Source: Halolamina sp. CBA1230
GTDB taxonomy: Archaea; Halobacteriota; Halobacteria; Halobacteriales; Haloferacaceae
Length of the DNA: 64,000 nucleotides
Reading direction: 5' to 3'
Assembly: GCF_002025255.2 (NCBI RefSeq)
Contig: NZ_CP054587.1
Span: 2,294,001-2,358,000 of the forward strand
Shown: in pieces, positions 52,045-60,625 of the stretch
Numbering within the stretch: the first letter of the stretch is position 1
Layout: every line of letters starts with the position of its first letter
Notes under the pieces: model-generated
What the model saw: the letters and a program-made list of their open reading frames with translations, nothing else
Told to the model about the DNA's origin: nothing
The model's database searches: none
Program-made: the position numbers and the translations under genes

Positions 52045-52489
52045 TGGCCACTTGTGACCGCACCGCCCGCACAGCCCACACTGCTCGCGGCTCACTTCGT
52101 TCGCCGCTCGCTATCGAGGCGGTTTGCCTCGCCTGCGGCGAGTTTTCCCGCCTCGCTTCCTCCCCAGCCGACTCCCTCCCTCGCTGGCGCTCGGTCAGTC
52201 GTCCCTCGCGCTGTCGTACGGGCGACCCGTGCGTCGCCCGTACGGCCTGTGGGACCTTCGGTCCCACTCTGACTCGCACACGGAGGTGCTCGCGCTTCGC
52301 GCCGACCGCCGCCGCGGTGCGGTCGCGGTGGACGCCGCGGCCTCGCAACGGTCGCGAGGCCGCGCGGGGAGGGGTGGGGACTCGGTGCAGCGCCGTTGAC
52401 GAGAATCTTTGATTCTCGTCTGCCAATCAGAAATCTCCGATTTCTGATGATGGACCTCGTGTCCGGCGCACTGCGGTCACAAGTGGTCA
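52045..52489. repeat. Intergenic repeat element D (445 bp) with two triloop hairpins
   Basis: Ends TGGCCACTTGTGACCGCA (52045-52062) and TGCGGTCACAAGTGGTCA (52472-52489). Closely related to element B and in the same orientation; shares the 30-nt hairpin at 52215-52244 exactly. Contains an 11-nt-loop hairpin (GCGGC-TCACTTCGTTC-GCCGC, 52087-52107) and triloop hairpins at 52249-52267 (TTC), 52399-52419 (TTT) and 52427-52447 (TCC). Lies between convergent genes (ABC exporter, mtnP). The rest of 51932-52591 shows no gene. Confidence 0.75.
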
Positions 52490-52591
52490 ACGATCGAGAT
52501 GCTGTTGCTGTTGACTGGGTGAGACACCGTGGCGATACGCCGCCGAACCGAGAAAACTGCTGTCGCAGTCACCGAACGAAAAACGACCGCC

Positions 52592-53458
52592 TCAGTCGTC
52601 CAGATACTCCCCGACGAACAGCTCCACGCGCTCGCGGGTCTCCGGGGGAATCGCCTCCGTCGGCGTGTTGATCGTCCCCTCCAGCGAACTGTGACAGCTA
52701 CACTCGTGGTCCTCGGGGAACGCCCGGATCGCCTCCTCGATGGCGGCCTTGATCGCGTCCTCGTTGGCGCTGGCGTTCTCCAGCACCTCCTGCAGCGTCA
52801 CCTCGTGGTCCTCCTTCCAGACGTCGTAGTCGGTGACGCCCGCAAGCGTCGCGTAGCACATCTCGGCCTCCCGAGCCAGCTTCGCTTCGGGGATCGCGGT
52901 CATGCCGACGATATCCCACCCCTGCTCGCGGTAGAACTCCGACTCGGCCTTCGTGGAGTACTGCGGCCCCTCGATACAGACGTAGGTGCCGCCCTCCTCG
53001 ACGCCGGCGTCCGTGTCGACCCGCTCGGCGGCGTCGCTGAGGTGGTCGACCATCTCCGGGCAGTACGGCTGGGCGAACGGCTGGTGGACGACGATCCCGT
53101 CGCCGAAGAAGGAGAGGTCGCGGTGTTTCGTGCGGTCATAGATCTGGTCCGGCACGACGAGCGTCCGCGGCGGCAGGTCCTCGCGCAGGCTCCCCACCGC
53201 GTTGGTCGCGAGCACGTGGGTGACGCCGACCTGCTTCAGCGCGTAGATGTTCGCGCGGTAGGGGAGGTTCGTCGGCGAGTGCTGGTGGTCCGGGCCGTGC
53301 CGGGGGAGGAACGCGACCTCGCGGTCGGTGTCGCCGAACTCGCCGATGGTGACCGGCGACGACGGCTCGCCGTACGGCGTCTGGATGGTGATCTCGCGGG
53401 TGTTGCTCAGCGGGAGCGCCTCGTAGATACCCGATCCGCCGATGAAGCCGATGGTCAT
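52592..53458 (-). CDS. mtnP: S-methyl-5'-thioadenosine phosphorylase
   Basis: 288 residues from ATG 53458 (MTIGFIGGSGIYEALPL). Phosphate and purine sites: RHGPDHQHSPTNLPYRANI, TNAVGSLREDL, CIEGPQYSTKAES, VGMTAIPEAKLAREAEMCYA. Splits methylthioadenosine to adenine and methylthioribose-1-phosphate in methionine salvage. A box A CGTTTATTCC sits 23-32 nt upstream. Confidence 0.95.
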   Translation of the reverse strand: MTIGFIGGSGIYEALPLSNTREITIQTPYGEPSSPVTIGEFGDTDREVAFLPRHGPDHQHSPTNLPYRANIYALKQVGVTHVLATNAVGSLREDLPPRTLVVPDQIYDRTKHRDLSFFGDGIVVHQPFAQPYCPEMVDHLSDAAERVDTDAGVEEGGTYVCIEGPQYSTKAESEFYREQGWDIVGMTAIPEAKLAREAEMCYATLAGVTDYDVWKEDHEVTLQEVLENASANEDAIKAAIEEAIRAFPEDHECSCHSSLEGTINTPTEAIPPETRERVELFVGEYLDD

Positions 53459-53480
53459 GGGCGACCGTTCTCCCCCCAAC

Positions 53481-53490
53481 GGAATAAACG
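53481..53490 (-). promoter_or_regulatory. Box A of mtnP
   Basis: CGTTTATTCC on the minus strand at leaderless spacing from the ATG at 53458. Confidence 0.55.
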
Positions 53491-53573
53491 GGGGCGGTTC
53501 GGCGGCAGTCGGGGATGCACCGTGCTACCGTCTGTTGCTCGTGTTCAAGACCCCCCGCGACTTTCGATACGTA

Positions 53574-55016
53574 ATGAGTTCCTCCACGCACGCCGAACGC
53601 TCCTCGCTCACGCGGGGATCGCTGCTCCGCCCGCTGCTCGCCCTCGCGTGGCCGCTGGTGGCGATCCAGCTCCTTCAGGTCGCCTACAACCTCGTCGACA
53701 CGATCTGGCTGGGCCGGCTCTCGGCGGACGCCGTCGGCGCGCTCAGCCTCGCCTTTCCGCTCGTGTTCCTCGTCATCTCCATCGGCGGCGGGTTCACCGC
53801 TGCGGGCGCGATCCTGGTCGCCCAGCACACCGGCGCGGGCGGCGATCGCGCGGCCGGCCGGATCGCGGGCCAGACGCTGGGCTTCGTGAGCCTCGTCGCC
53901 GTCGCGGTCGGCGCGGTCGGCTTCCTCGCAACCGGTCCGCTGCTCGCGATGCTGCCGACCGACCCCGCGACCGCCGAGCGGGTCGTCCCCTACGCCGCGG
54001 AGTACATGCGGGTGTTCTTCCTCGGATCGCCCGCGCTGTTCGGCTTCTTCGTGTTCACGGCGCTGATGCGCGGCGTCGGCGACACCCGCACGCCGCTGGT
54101 GGTGATGCTGCTCTCGGTCGTCGTCAACGTCGCGCTCGACCCGTTTCTCATCTTCGGCTGGTGGGCCTTCCCGCCGCTGGGCGTCGAGGGCGCCGCGATC
54201 GCGACGGTCACCTCACGCGCGATCGCGACGGTCGCGGGGCTGTACGTGCTGTTCGGCACCGATCTCGGGCCCGAGATCCACCTCCGCGACCTCGTCCCGA
54301 AACCCGGCCCGGTCCGCGAGATCGTCGAACTCGGCGTTCCCACGGCGCTGGAGCAGTCCGGCACCGCACTCGCGATGGTCGCCGCCACCGCGATGGTCGC
54401 GACGTTCCCGCCCGCCGTCGTCGCGGCCTACGGCCTCGGCAACCGCCTGATCTCGGTGGTGACGCTGCCCGCGATGGGGCTCTCGCAGGCGATGGATACC
54501 GCCGTCGGCCAGAACCTCGGCGCCGACGAGCCCGAGCGCGCGACCCGTGCGATGAAACTCGGCGCGGGGCTGGTCGTCGCCGTGCTCTCGGTCGTCGCGG
54601 TCGTCGTTGCGATGGTCCCGGAGCCGATCGTGGCGCTGTTCCTCCCCGCGACGACGGCCGGGGCCGTCGAGACGATCGACCACGCCGCGACGTACCTCCG
54701 GATCGCGAGCGTCGCGTTCGTGTTCTTCGGCGTGTTCCAGGTCGCGATGGGGACGTTCCGCGGCGCGGGCAACACCACGACCGCGCTGGCGCTCTCGCTG
54801 CTGGCGCTGTGGGTCGTCCGCCTCCCGGCGACGTACCTGCTCGCGTTCCCGATGGGCTGGGGGCCGACGGGCGTCTGGACCGCGGTCGCGCTGGGCGATA
54901 TCGTCGGCGCGATCGCCGCCGTCGCGTGGCTCTCCCGGGGGACGTGGAAGTCCGCGGTGGTCACGACCGAGCCGATGTCGCCGACGCGGAACGTCCCGCC
55001 ACCGGGGGACGATTGA
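53574..55016 (+). CDS. MATE family efflux transporter
   Basis: 480 residues from ATG 53574 (MSSSTHAERSSLTRG). Twelve membrane helices in two similar halves; MATE phrases LAWPLVAIQLLQVAYNLVDTIWLGRL and ALMRGVGDTRTPL in the first half, FRGAGNTTTAL in the second. A cation-coupled drug or metabolite exporter. The upstream extension to 53442 overlaps the divergent mtnP start and is rejected. Confidence 0.93.
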   Translation: MSSSTHAERSSLTRGSLLRPLLALAWPLVAIQLLQVAYNLVDTIWLGRLSADAVGALSLAFPLVFLVISIGGGFTAAGAILVAQHTGAGGDRAAGRIAGQTLGFVSLVAVAVGAVGFLATGPLLAMLPTDPATAERVVPYAAEYMRVFFLGSPALFGFFVFTALMRGVGDTRTPLVVMLLSVVVNVALDPFLIFGWWAFPPLGVEGAAIATVTSRAIATVAGLYVLFGTDLGPEIHLRDLVPKPGPVREIVELGVPTALEQSGTALAMVAATAMVATFPPAVVAAYGLGNRLISVVTLPAMGLSQAMDTAVGQNLGADEPERATRAMKLGAGLVVAVLSVVAVVVAMVPEPIVALFLPATTAGAVETIDHAATYLRIASVAFVFFGVFQVAMGTFRGAGNTTTALALSLLALWVVRLPATYLLAFPMGWGPTGVWTAVALGDIVGAIAAVAWLSRGTWKSAVVTTEPMSPTRNVPPPGDD

Positions 55017-55025
55017 CGAAAGGTT

Positions 55026-55703
55026 TCACTGCGAGACGAGCGTGAGTACGTTCACCGTCGCGTGGGCCAGCACGACGACGTAGACGCTCCCGGAGAGCAC
55101 GTACAGCACCGTCATCGCCAACGCCGGCGCGCTCGTGAACAGCGTCCCCTCAACGGAGAACCGGCCGGTCGCGTAGTGGACGGCGGTGAACGCGACCCAC
55201 GCGACGGCGCCGGCGAGCAGCAGACTCCCGGTGAGGTCGGCGAGCCGCCCGATCGGGTACCCCTGGTACAGCACGGATTCGGTGACGCCCGCCGTCGCCG
55301 CGGTGAACAGGAACGCCGGCGTGGAGCGGTCGGCCTGCTCGGCCGCGAACTCCGCGGAGGTGTCGAGATCGAAGTGCCGGAAGACGTTGTAGGCGACCGT
55401 CGAGAGCACGAGCGTTCCGAACACGCCGAGTATCCACCAGCCGAGCAGGCCCGCCACGCCGTCGACGCCCAGCACGGGGATCGGGTCGGGGAGTCGAGCG
55501 CCGATCGAGCGGACGCCGGCGTTCTCGACGAACAGGACGAACGCCAGCACCGCACCGGTCACGAGCCACTTCAGCGTGTCCTCGCCGGTCGTCTCGTCGC
55601 CGGGCAGTCGGCTGAGCAGATCGATCCGACCCGCGGCGTTCCGGAGGGCTGGGTAGCCGCCGAACGCGACCGCGACGCCGGCGAGCGTGGTGAGCGGGGG
55701 CAT
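55026..55703 (-). CDS. CPBP-like membrane protein with altered active site
   Basis: 225 residues from ATG 55703, about six membrane helices. The CPBP layout is present (FTAVHYATGR motif 2, HATVNVLTL motif 3), but motif 1 reads TESVLYQGYPIGRL: the second Glu is Ser and the Arg is Gln. So the fold is likely kept while the protease chemistry may be altered or lost. Convergent with the MATE gene. Compare the intact CPBP protease at 41669. Confidence 0.78.
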   Translation of the reverse strand: MPPLTTLAGVAVAFGGYPALRNAAGRIDLLSRLPGDETTGEDTLKWLVTGAVLAFVLFVENAGVRSIGARLPDPIPVLGVDGVAGLLGWWILGVFGTLVLSTVAYNVFRHFDLDTSAEFAAEQADRSTPAFLFTAATAGVTESVLYQGYPIGRLADLTGSLLLAGAVAWVAFTAVHYATGRFSVEGTLFTSAPALAMTVLYVLSGSVYVVVLAHATVNVLTLVSQ

Positions 55704-55801
55704 CCGTCGAACACGGTGTCCCACTGTCACGAAAAGGCCGGGGTTCGCGGGCGCTTCTCGACGCGGAACGTCGACTGGGGGAACGACCGCGTGTCGGCTG
55801 C

Positions 55802-56644
55802 TCAGCCCTCACCAACCCACGCCGGCGTGTCGACGCTGGTGTTGCCGACGGCGGTCACGCGGTACCGAGTCCGGACGCGGACGTCCCTGTCGAACCGAGT
55901 CGTGTCGTACGCGACGGTGTACTCGTGGATCAGCCCGTCAGCGTCGACGAGCATCGTCATCCGGTACGCCGAGACGTTCCGGAACGACTCCGCGGAGGGC
56001 TCGCCGGCGGCGGCGAGTCGGTAGAGCGTTTCGCCGTCCCGCTCGACGGTTCCGTTCAGTTCGACGTCGGTCGCGGTCAGCAGCGTGTAGATCCGGTCGA
56101 ACGAGTGACCCGCCTCGGGGTAGGGGGTGACGTTCACGCCCCGCCGGACCTTGACGCTCCCGTTAGGGTGAACGACGCGCTGGCGGCGCGCCGAGTCGTT
56201 CCTGAACACGGTGACGTTCGCGGGGCGTCGAACGTCTTCGGCACCGACGGAACTGTTCTGCCGGAACAGCGAGCGCTCGCCCGCTCCGACGGCGGTCACG
56301 GCCGTGACCCGGCGCAGCTCTGTTCCGTCGTGGGTGATGAGGGTCGTTCCGGTCGTCGTGTACGTCGTCGCCGCCAGTACGTTCCGGTGTGACTGTGCGA
56401 GTTCGTAGGAGTCGACGACGCCGGACTCGGTCACGCCGGGCGCCAGTCGCTCTGGGGTTTCCGTGGCTGTCGTTTCGGTGACGGTCCCCGTGGCCGTGGC
56501 GGGCTCGCCGTTCACCGTCTCCGTATCGGGCACAGCCGTCGGCGTGTCGTCCGCGGCGATACCGCTACAGCCGGCTGTGAGTGCCAGCAGGAGGGCGACC
56601 AGTACCGCGAGCGTCCGGCGCGAGGGAGCTGTGGGGCGGATCAT
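55802..56644 (-). CDS. Lipoprotein of the DUF7537 type
   Basis: 280 residues. Signal RRTLAVLVALLLALTAGCSG with lipobox Cys, a Thr-rich linker to about 65, then a beta-rich domain (ELAQSHRNVLAATTYTTTGT, FRNVSAYRMTMLVDADGLIHEYTVAYD), the fold seen in many haloarchaeal surface lipoproteins related to LolA/LppX-like carriers. Function unknown. Confidence 0.8.
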   Translation of the reverse strand: MIRPTAPSRRTLAVLVALLLALTAGCSGIAADDTPTAVPDTETVNGEPATATGTVTETTATETPERLAPGVTESGVVDSYELAQSHRNVLAATTYTTTGTTLITHDGTELRRVTAVTAVGAGERSLFRQNSSVGAEDVRRPANVTVFRNDSARRQRVVHPNGSVKVRRGVNVTPYPEAGHSFDRIYTLLTATDVELNGTVERDGETLYRLAAAGEPSAESFRNVSAYRMTMLVDADGLIHEYTVAYDTTRFDRDVRVRTRYRVTAVGNTSVDTPAWVGEG

Positions 56645-56768
56645 GGCTGATCAGCGGGGTGTCCGTTTTTTTCTCCGGACGGTTACTTCAAAGTTATCAC
56701 TGATTATTCAAACTGTTCTGGTTTCTCGATCCACTCACGGAGTATCGAAGATAAATGATCGGCCCGAC

Positions 56769-57725
56769 TCAGATCAGCGTGCCCGACTGCAACAGCGAGA
56801 TCAGCAGCGTCAGCAGCGGCACCGACAAAAGCGTCGTCACCGCCACCGTCGTCGAGACGAACTCCGGCGCCGTGACGCCGCCGACCTCCACGTCGTCGGC
56901 GAACTCGATCAGCAGCACCAGCGGCGTCACCGCCGCGGGCATCGCCGACTCCAGCACGAACGTCCGGGCGACGGTCGGCTCCTCGAAGCCGAGCAGCAGC
57001 GCGACGCCAACCGCGACGACGGGCGCGACGACCATCTTCCCGACGGTCGCGACGGTGAGCTGTGGGAGGGCGGTGCCGAAGTCGGTGTTCGCCAGTTGGA
57101 TCCCCATGATCAGCAGCATCACCGGGATCGAGGCGTCGCCGACCAGTTGGAGCGTCTCCATCGCCGTCGAGTCGCTCGCGGGTACGAGGTCGACGGCGCG
57201 CAGGAGCAGGCCGCCGGCGACCGCGTAGATCAGTGGGATGCGGAACACGCGCTTGAGCGCGCCCACCCCCGCGCTCCCGCCGCCGCGGGAGGCGACGTAC
57301 ACGCCGACGGTGTACATCAGCACCGACTGGACCGCGACGTACAGCACCGCCACGCCACGGCCGACGCTGCCGAACGCGAAGTCGCTGACGGGGATCCCGT
57401 AGTTGCCGGCGTTGGGGAACGTCGCCACCAGCACCAGCGCCGACAGCGTCGCGTCGTCGACGCCGAGCAGGCGGCCCGAGAGCTCGACGAGGCCGGCCAT
57501 GGCGAGCGTAAACGCCGTCACCCCCGCCGCGATGCGGAGCAGCGTCCCGCTGCCCAACCCCGTGTCGAGCAGGCTGTGCAGCACCAGCGCCGGCGCGAGC
57601 ACGTACACCGTCGCGGTGTTGAGCGGGCCGGGCTCGACGTCCCGCGCTCGGCCGAGCACGACGCCGACGCCAGCGATCAGGACGATCGGGAGGATCGCCG
57701 ACGCGAAGATGGAGACCAGCGACAC
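56769..57725 (-). CDS. AEC family (auxin efflux carrier-type) transporter
   Basis: 318 residues, ten membrane helices in two halves: LPIVLIAGVGVVLGRARD, FPNAGNYGIPVSDFAFG in the first, LQLVGDASIPVMLLIMGIQLA in the second. AEC members export organic anions such as malate. Monocistronic. Confidence 0.9.
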   Translation of the reverse strand: MSLVSIFASAILPIVLIAGVGVVLGRARDVEPGPLNTATVYVLAPALVLHSLLDTGLGSGTLLRIAAGVTAFTLAMAGLVELSGRLLGVDDATLSALVLVATFPNAGNYGIPVSDFAFGSVGRGVAVLYVAVQSVLMYTVGVYVASRGGGSAGVGALKRVFRIPLIYAVAGGLLLRAVDLVPASDSTAMETLQLVGDASIPVMLLIMGIQLANTDFGTALPQLTVATVGKMVVAPVVAVGVALLLGFEEPTVARTFVLESAMPAAVTPLVLLIEFADDVEVGGVTAPEFVSTTVAVTTLLSVPLLTLLISLLQSGTLI

Positions 57726-57790
57726 TACCGTAGCGTGGCGGCGGGCGAGTCAAGAGGGGTTCGGTTCCGGCGATCAGTGGTTGTGTCGGG

Positions 57791-58054
57791 CTACTCCTCG
57801 GCGACCTGCATCCCACGGGCGACGATGTACATCAGGACGATCCCGGTCCCGACCGCGAGCACGAACTGCGTGAGCAGCACGAACCCACGCCCGATCGTCG
57901 AGTACTCGCCCAGCAGCAGCACGACCGCGAACGGGACGAGCGCGGCGGCGACGACCAGCCCGACGAGCTTCGCGAGGGGGATGGCTTCCGCGAGAACTCG
58001 GTTCCTGTCTATCGCTCCCGTCTCCGGATCGACGAACGGCATCTGCGAGGACAT
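57791..58054 (-). CDS. Small two-helix membrane protein
   Basis: 87 residues (MSSQMPFVDPETGAIDRNRV). A polar N-terminus followed by two membrane helices (LVGLVVAAALVPFAVVLLLG, FVLLTQFVLAVGTGIVLMYIV). No family recognised. Same strand as corA, 52 nt downstream of it, so possibly cotranscribed. Confidence 0.72.
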   Translation of the reverse strand: MSSQMPFVDPETGAIDRNRVLAEAIPLAKLVGLVVAAALVPFAVVLLLGEYSTIGRGFVLLTQFVLAVGTGIVLMYIVARGMQVAEE

Positions 58055-58106
58055 GGGCGCCGGTGCTCACGCTCACCACATACGCTTTTCCAACGCTGGC
58101 GACCCC

Positions 58107-59093
58107 TCAGAGCCAGCCGCGCCGCCGGAACTGCGCGAGCATCAGCGCCGCCACCAGCGTCATTCCGAGCATCGTCGCCGGGTAGCCGTACGTCCAGCCG
58201 AGTTCCGGCATCGCGAAGGGAGTGCCCGAGAAGTTCATCCCGTAGACGCCGACGACGAACGTCAGCGGGATGAAGATGGTCGCGACCACGGTCAGCGTCT
58301 TCATCACGTCGTTGGTCGACTGGGAGACGGCGTTGAGGTAGATATCACGCGAGCCGCCGGTCAGGTCGCGGTACGTCTCGATCAGGTCGACCACCTGGAC
58401 GAGATGGTCGTACACGTCCCGGAAGTACTTCTCGTTGCGCTCGGCGACCTGCGGGATGTCGCCACGGGAGAGCGAGGAGACGGCCTCGCGGGCGGGCCAC
58501 GCCACTTTCCGGAAGGCGAGCAGGTCCCGGCGCACGCCGTTGAGTTCCTCGAGGATCTCGGGTTCCGGGTGGTTCAGCACTCGCTCCTCGACGGCCTCGA
58601 TGTCGGTCTCGATCTCGTCGAGCACGTCGAAGTAGTCGTCGACGATGGCGTCGAGCACGCGGTAAGCGAGGAAATCCGCGCCGCGGTCGGCGACCCGGCT
58701 GCTGTTTCTGGTCCAGGCGGGCGCCGTCGGTGCCACCAGTTCGAGATCCGGCGGCGCGATCGTCACCAGCCAGCCGTCGCCGACGAACAGCCCAACCGAC
58801 TGGGTGTGGATCTCCTTCCCGAACGCCACGTCGTCGCGCTGGCTGAGCTTCGTCGTCTTCACCAGCACGAACGTGTGATCGGCGTACTCCTCGGTTTTCG
58901 GCCGGGTGTTCTCGTCGAGCGCGTCCTCGACCGCCAGCGGGTGGATGTCGAACCGCTCCCGGAGCGCCGCCAGATCGGACTGCTCCTCGCCGGAGGCGTG
59001 GACCCACGTCTCGCCCGGGGCGTCGATTGCCGCGCCAACGTCGTCGTACTCCTCGACGCCGTCGCTCGTGTAGACGACCGCCTGGAGCGTCAT
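58107..59093 (-). CDS. corA: CorA magnesium/cobalt transporter
   Basis: 328 residues. A large cytosolic N-terminal domain (LDENTRPKTEEYADHTFVLV, GDGWLVTIAPPDLELV), a long helix with HPEPEILEELNGVRRDLL, and two C-terminal membrane helices with the selectivity YGMNF motif. Pentameric Mg2+ channel. Its ATG overlaps a small upstream gene by 4 nt (ATGA). Confidence 0.95.
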   Translation of the reverse strand: MTLQAVVYTSDGVEEYDDVGAAIDAPGETWVHASGEEQSDLAALRERFDIHPLAVEDALDENTRPKTEEYADHTFVLVKTTKLSQRDDVAFGKEIHTQSVGLFVGDGWLVTIAPPDLELVAPTAPAWTRNSSRVADRGADFLAYRVLDAIVDDYFDVLDEIETDIEAVEERVLNHPEPEILEELNGVRRDLLAFRKVAWPAREAVSSLSRGDIPQVAERNEKYFRDVYDHLVQVVDLIETYRDLTGGSRDIYLNAVSQSTNDVMKTLTVVATIFIPLTFVVGVYGMNFSGTPFAMPELGWTYGYPATMLGMTLVAALMLAQFRRRGWL

Positions 59094-59260
59094 GGTTCCC
59101 CCTCCATCGCCGCGCCGTCGCCGATGGCCACGAGCACGACCCCGACCATCACCGCCGTGAGCGAGAACGCCCGGCCGGGGTAGGGGGCGTAGATCCCGGC
59201 GACGTAGCCACAGAGGCCGGCGACCAACAGGCCGCCGCCCGCGACTCTCCGTCGTTCCAT
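59090..59260 (-). CDS. 56-residue membrane protein translationally coupled to corA
   Basis: Minus-strand ATG at 59258-59260, TGA at 59090-59092 inside the corA start (ATGA). Begins MERRRVAGGGLLVAGLCGYV and has two short helices (VAGGGLLVAGLCGYVAGIYA, LTAVMVGVVLVAIGDGA). Positive-inside start and tight coupling argue for a real gene. Perhaps a CorA accessory peptide; inferred from position. Confidence 0.65.
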   Translation of the reverse strand: MERRRVAGGGLLVAGLCGYVAGIYAPYPGRAFSLTAVMVGVVLVAIGDGAAMEGEP

Positions 59261-59279
59261 GCGCTCGCGTTGGAGGGAC

Positions 59280-59313
59280 GGGTAGTTGAATTTACCCCGC
59301 GCACGGTGGCGCG
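59280..59313 (-). other. Right-end hairpins of the tnpB element (candidate omega-RNA end)
   Basis: Downstream of tnpB lie two hairpins: CGCGC/GCGCG (59298-59313) and GGGTA/TACCC (59280-59297). Right ends of IS200/IS605-type elements carry such hairpins, and the tnpB 3' region with them forms the guide RNA scaffold. The guide would then be the chromosomal sequence just beyond 59280. Boundary inferred, not proven. Confidence 0.45.
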
Positions 59314-59326
59314 AGGTATCCTGTTC

Positions 59327-60568
59327 TTACGAGGGCAGGCTTCCTGTTTCGATGACGTGACTTGCAGACACAGACTCGAACTGAGTCGTGTCCGTAGCGG
59401 TCACAGTCTCCACAGGCGTTGTTTCGGGCCATCCCAGCCCTAGTTCAGCAAAGCCGCGTTGGAGGACGTTCATCGCGGCGTTTGCATCTCTGTCCGTCTC
59501 GAATCCGCACGACGGGCAGGAGTGTTCTCGCACCCAGATGGGTTTCGCTGTCTCCACGCCACAAGATGCACACTCCTTCGTTGTTCCCTCAGGTTCGACC
59601 TGTACGACGTGCGTGCCGTACAGATCGGCTTTGTATTCGAGCAAGGTGATGAGTTGTCGCCACGCTGCGTCCTGCTTGTTCCGAGCGTTGCCGTCGCCCT
59701 GAAGCATCCCCGCTACATCGAGGTCTTCCACGAACACGGCATCGTGCTCGTTAACGAGCCACGTCGTCAACTTGTGCTGGTAGTCCAGCACCTTCCGCTG
59801 GATACGACGCTTGACCTTCGCAACTTCTTGGCGTTGCTTCTCCCAGTTGTTTGACCCGTGGTTTTTCCGCGAGAGCTTGCGTTGCTCACGGCACAATCGC
59901 TCGTACTCGTCTTCGAGATCGAGCCAGTCCACGGTCTTGCCGTCGCTAGTGTGGATGTAGTTCTGGATCCCGAGGTCGATACCCACGCTGTTGCTCGCGT
60001 TCAGCGAGCCCACGTCGGGTTTCGTCGGCAGGTCAGCATCGTCGGTTTCCAGTCCGAAGGAGACGAACCACTCGCCGGTTGTCTCCTTCTTAAATGTGAC
60101 TTCCTTGATGGTGGCGTGGTCGGGGATCGGGCGGGAGTACCGGATTTTCACCCAGCCAATCTTACTGAAGCGGACGTATGCGTACTTGCCGTGGTCCCTC
60201 TTTTCATCGAGGTCGAAACCAGACTGGTTGTACGTCACGCTCCGATACTCAGTGGGTGCTTGCCGTTTGAGCCGACCAACCTTGTGCCCGTTCGCTTTCT
60301 TCTTTTTGAGGGTCGAGAGATTCCGATGGAAGCGGGCGACGGTGGCTTGCGCGGCCTTCGAGTGCAGTTCACTGAACACCGGCCACCGTTGCTTCCACTC
60401 CGGGAGCTTGTTGTTCTGGTCGTACTCGGACGGTTTATCGTCCGCTGGGGCTTGTTCGTAGTCCCAGCGGACGTGGTTGTAGAGTTGGCGATGAACGTCG
60501 AGATGGTGGTCCAGTCGCTCCGCTACCTCTCCTGTCGGATAGGCGTGGTAGCGGTGACTGTACTCCAT
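59327..60568 (-). CDS. tnpB: TnpB RNA-guided endonuclease (IS1341-type)
   Basis: 413 residues. N-terminal helical recognition part (YRYHAYP-like start, TGEVAERLDHHLDVHRQLYNH), then a RuvC-type nuclease with all three acidic residues: Asp198 in GIDLGIQNYI, Glu281 in VFVEDLDVAG, Asp361 in TDRDANAAMNVL. The zinc ribbon CASCG...CPSCG (Cys333, 336, 351, 354) is intact. No TnpA transposase is adjacent, so this is a stand-alone (IS1341-type) element. Base composition is lower in GC than its neighbours, as expected for a mobile gene. Confidence 0.93.
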   Translation of the reverse strand: MEYSHRYHAYPTGEVAERLDHHLDVHRQLYNHVRWDYEQAPADDKPSEYDQNNKLPEWKQRWPVFSELHSKAAQATVARFHRNLSTLKKKKANGHKVGRLKRQAPTEYRSVTYNQSGFDLDEKRDHGKYAYVRFSKIGWVKIRYSRPIPDHATIKEVTFKKETTGEWFVSFGLETDDADLPTKPDVGSLNASNSVGIDLGIQNYIHTSDGKTVDWLDLEDEYERLCREQRKLSRKNHGSNNWEKQRQEVAKVKRRIQRKVLDYQHKLTTWLVNEHDAVFVEDLDVAGMLQGDGNARNKQDAAWRQLITLLEYKADLYGTHVVQVEPEGTTKECASCGVETAKPIWVREHSCPSCGFETDRDANAAMNVLQRGFAELGLGWPETTPVETVTATDTTQFESVSASHVIETGSLPS

Positions 60569-60625
60569 CGCTGTCGCTTGATTACCGATGTATTCACTTA
60601 ATGATTTGTGTCACGGGCTGTGGTA

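Larger units (their letters stand above)
59280..60600 (-). mobile_element. IS1341-type insertion (tnpB only)
   Basis: Bounded on the right-end side by the hairpins at 59280-59313. The left end is not certain; an A/T-rich stretch upstream of tnpB (about 60570-60610) is the likely edge. It sits between the corA operon and repeat element E. Without tnpA it would need a transposase in trans to move. Confidence 0.5.
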
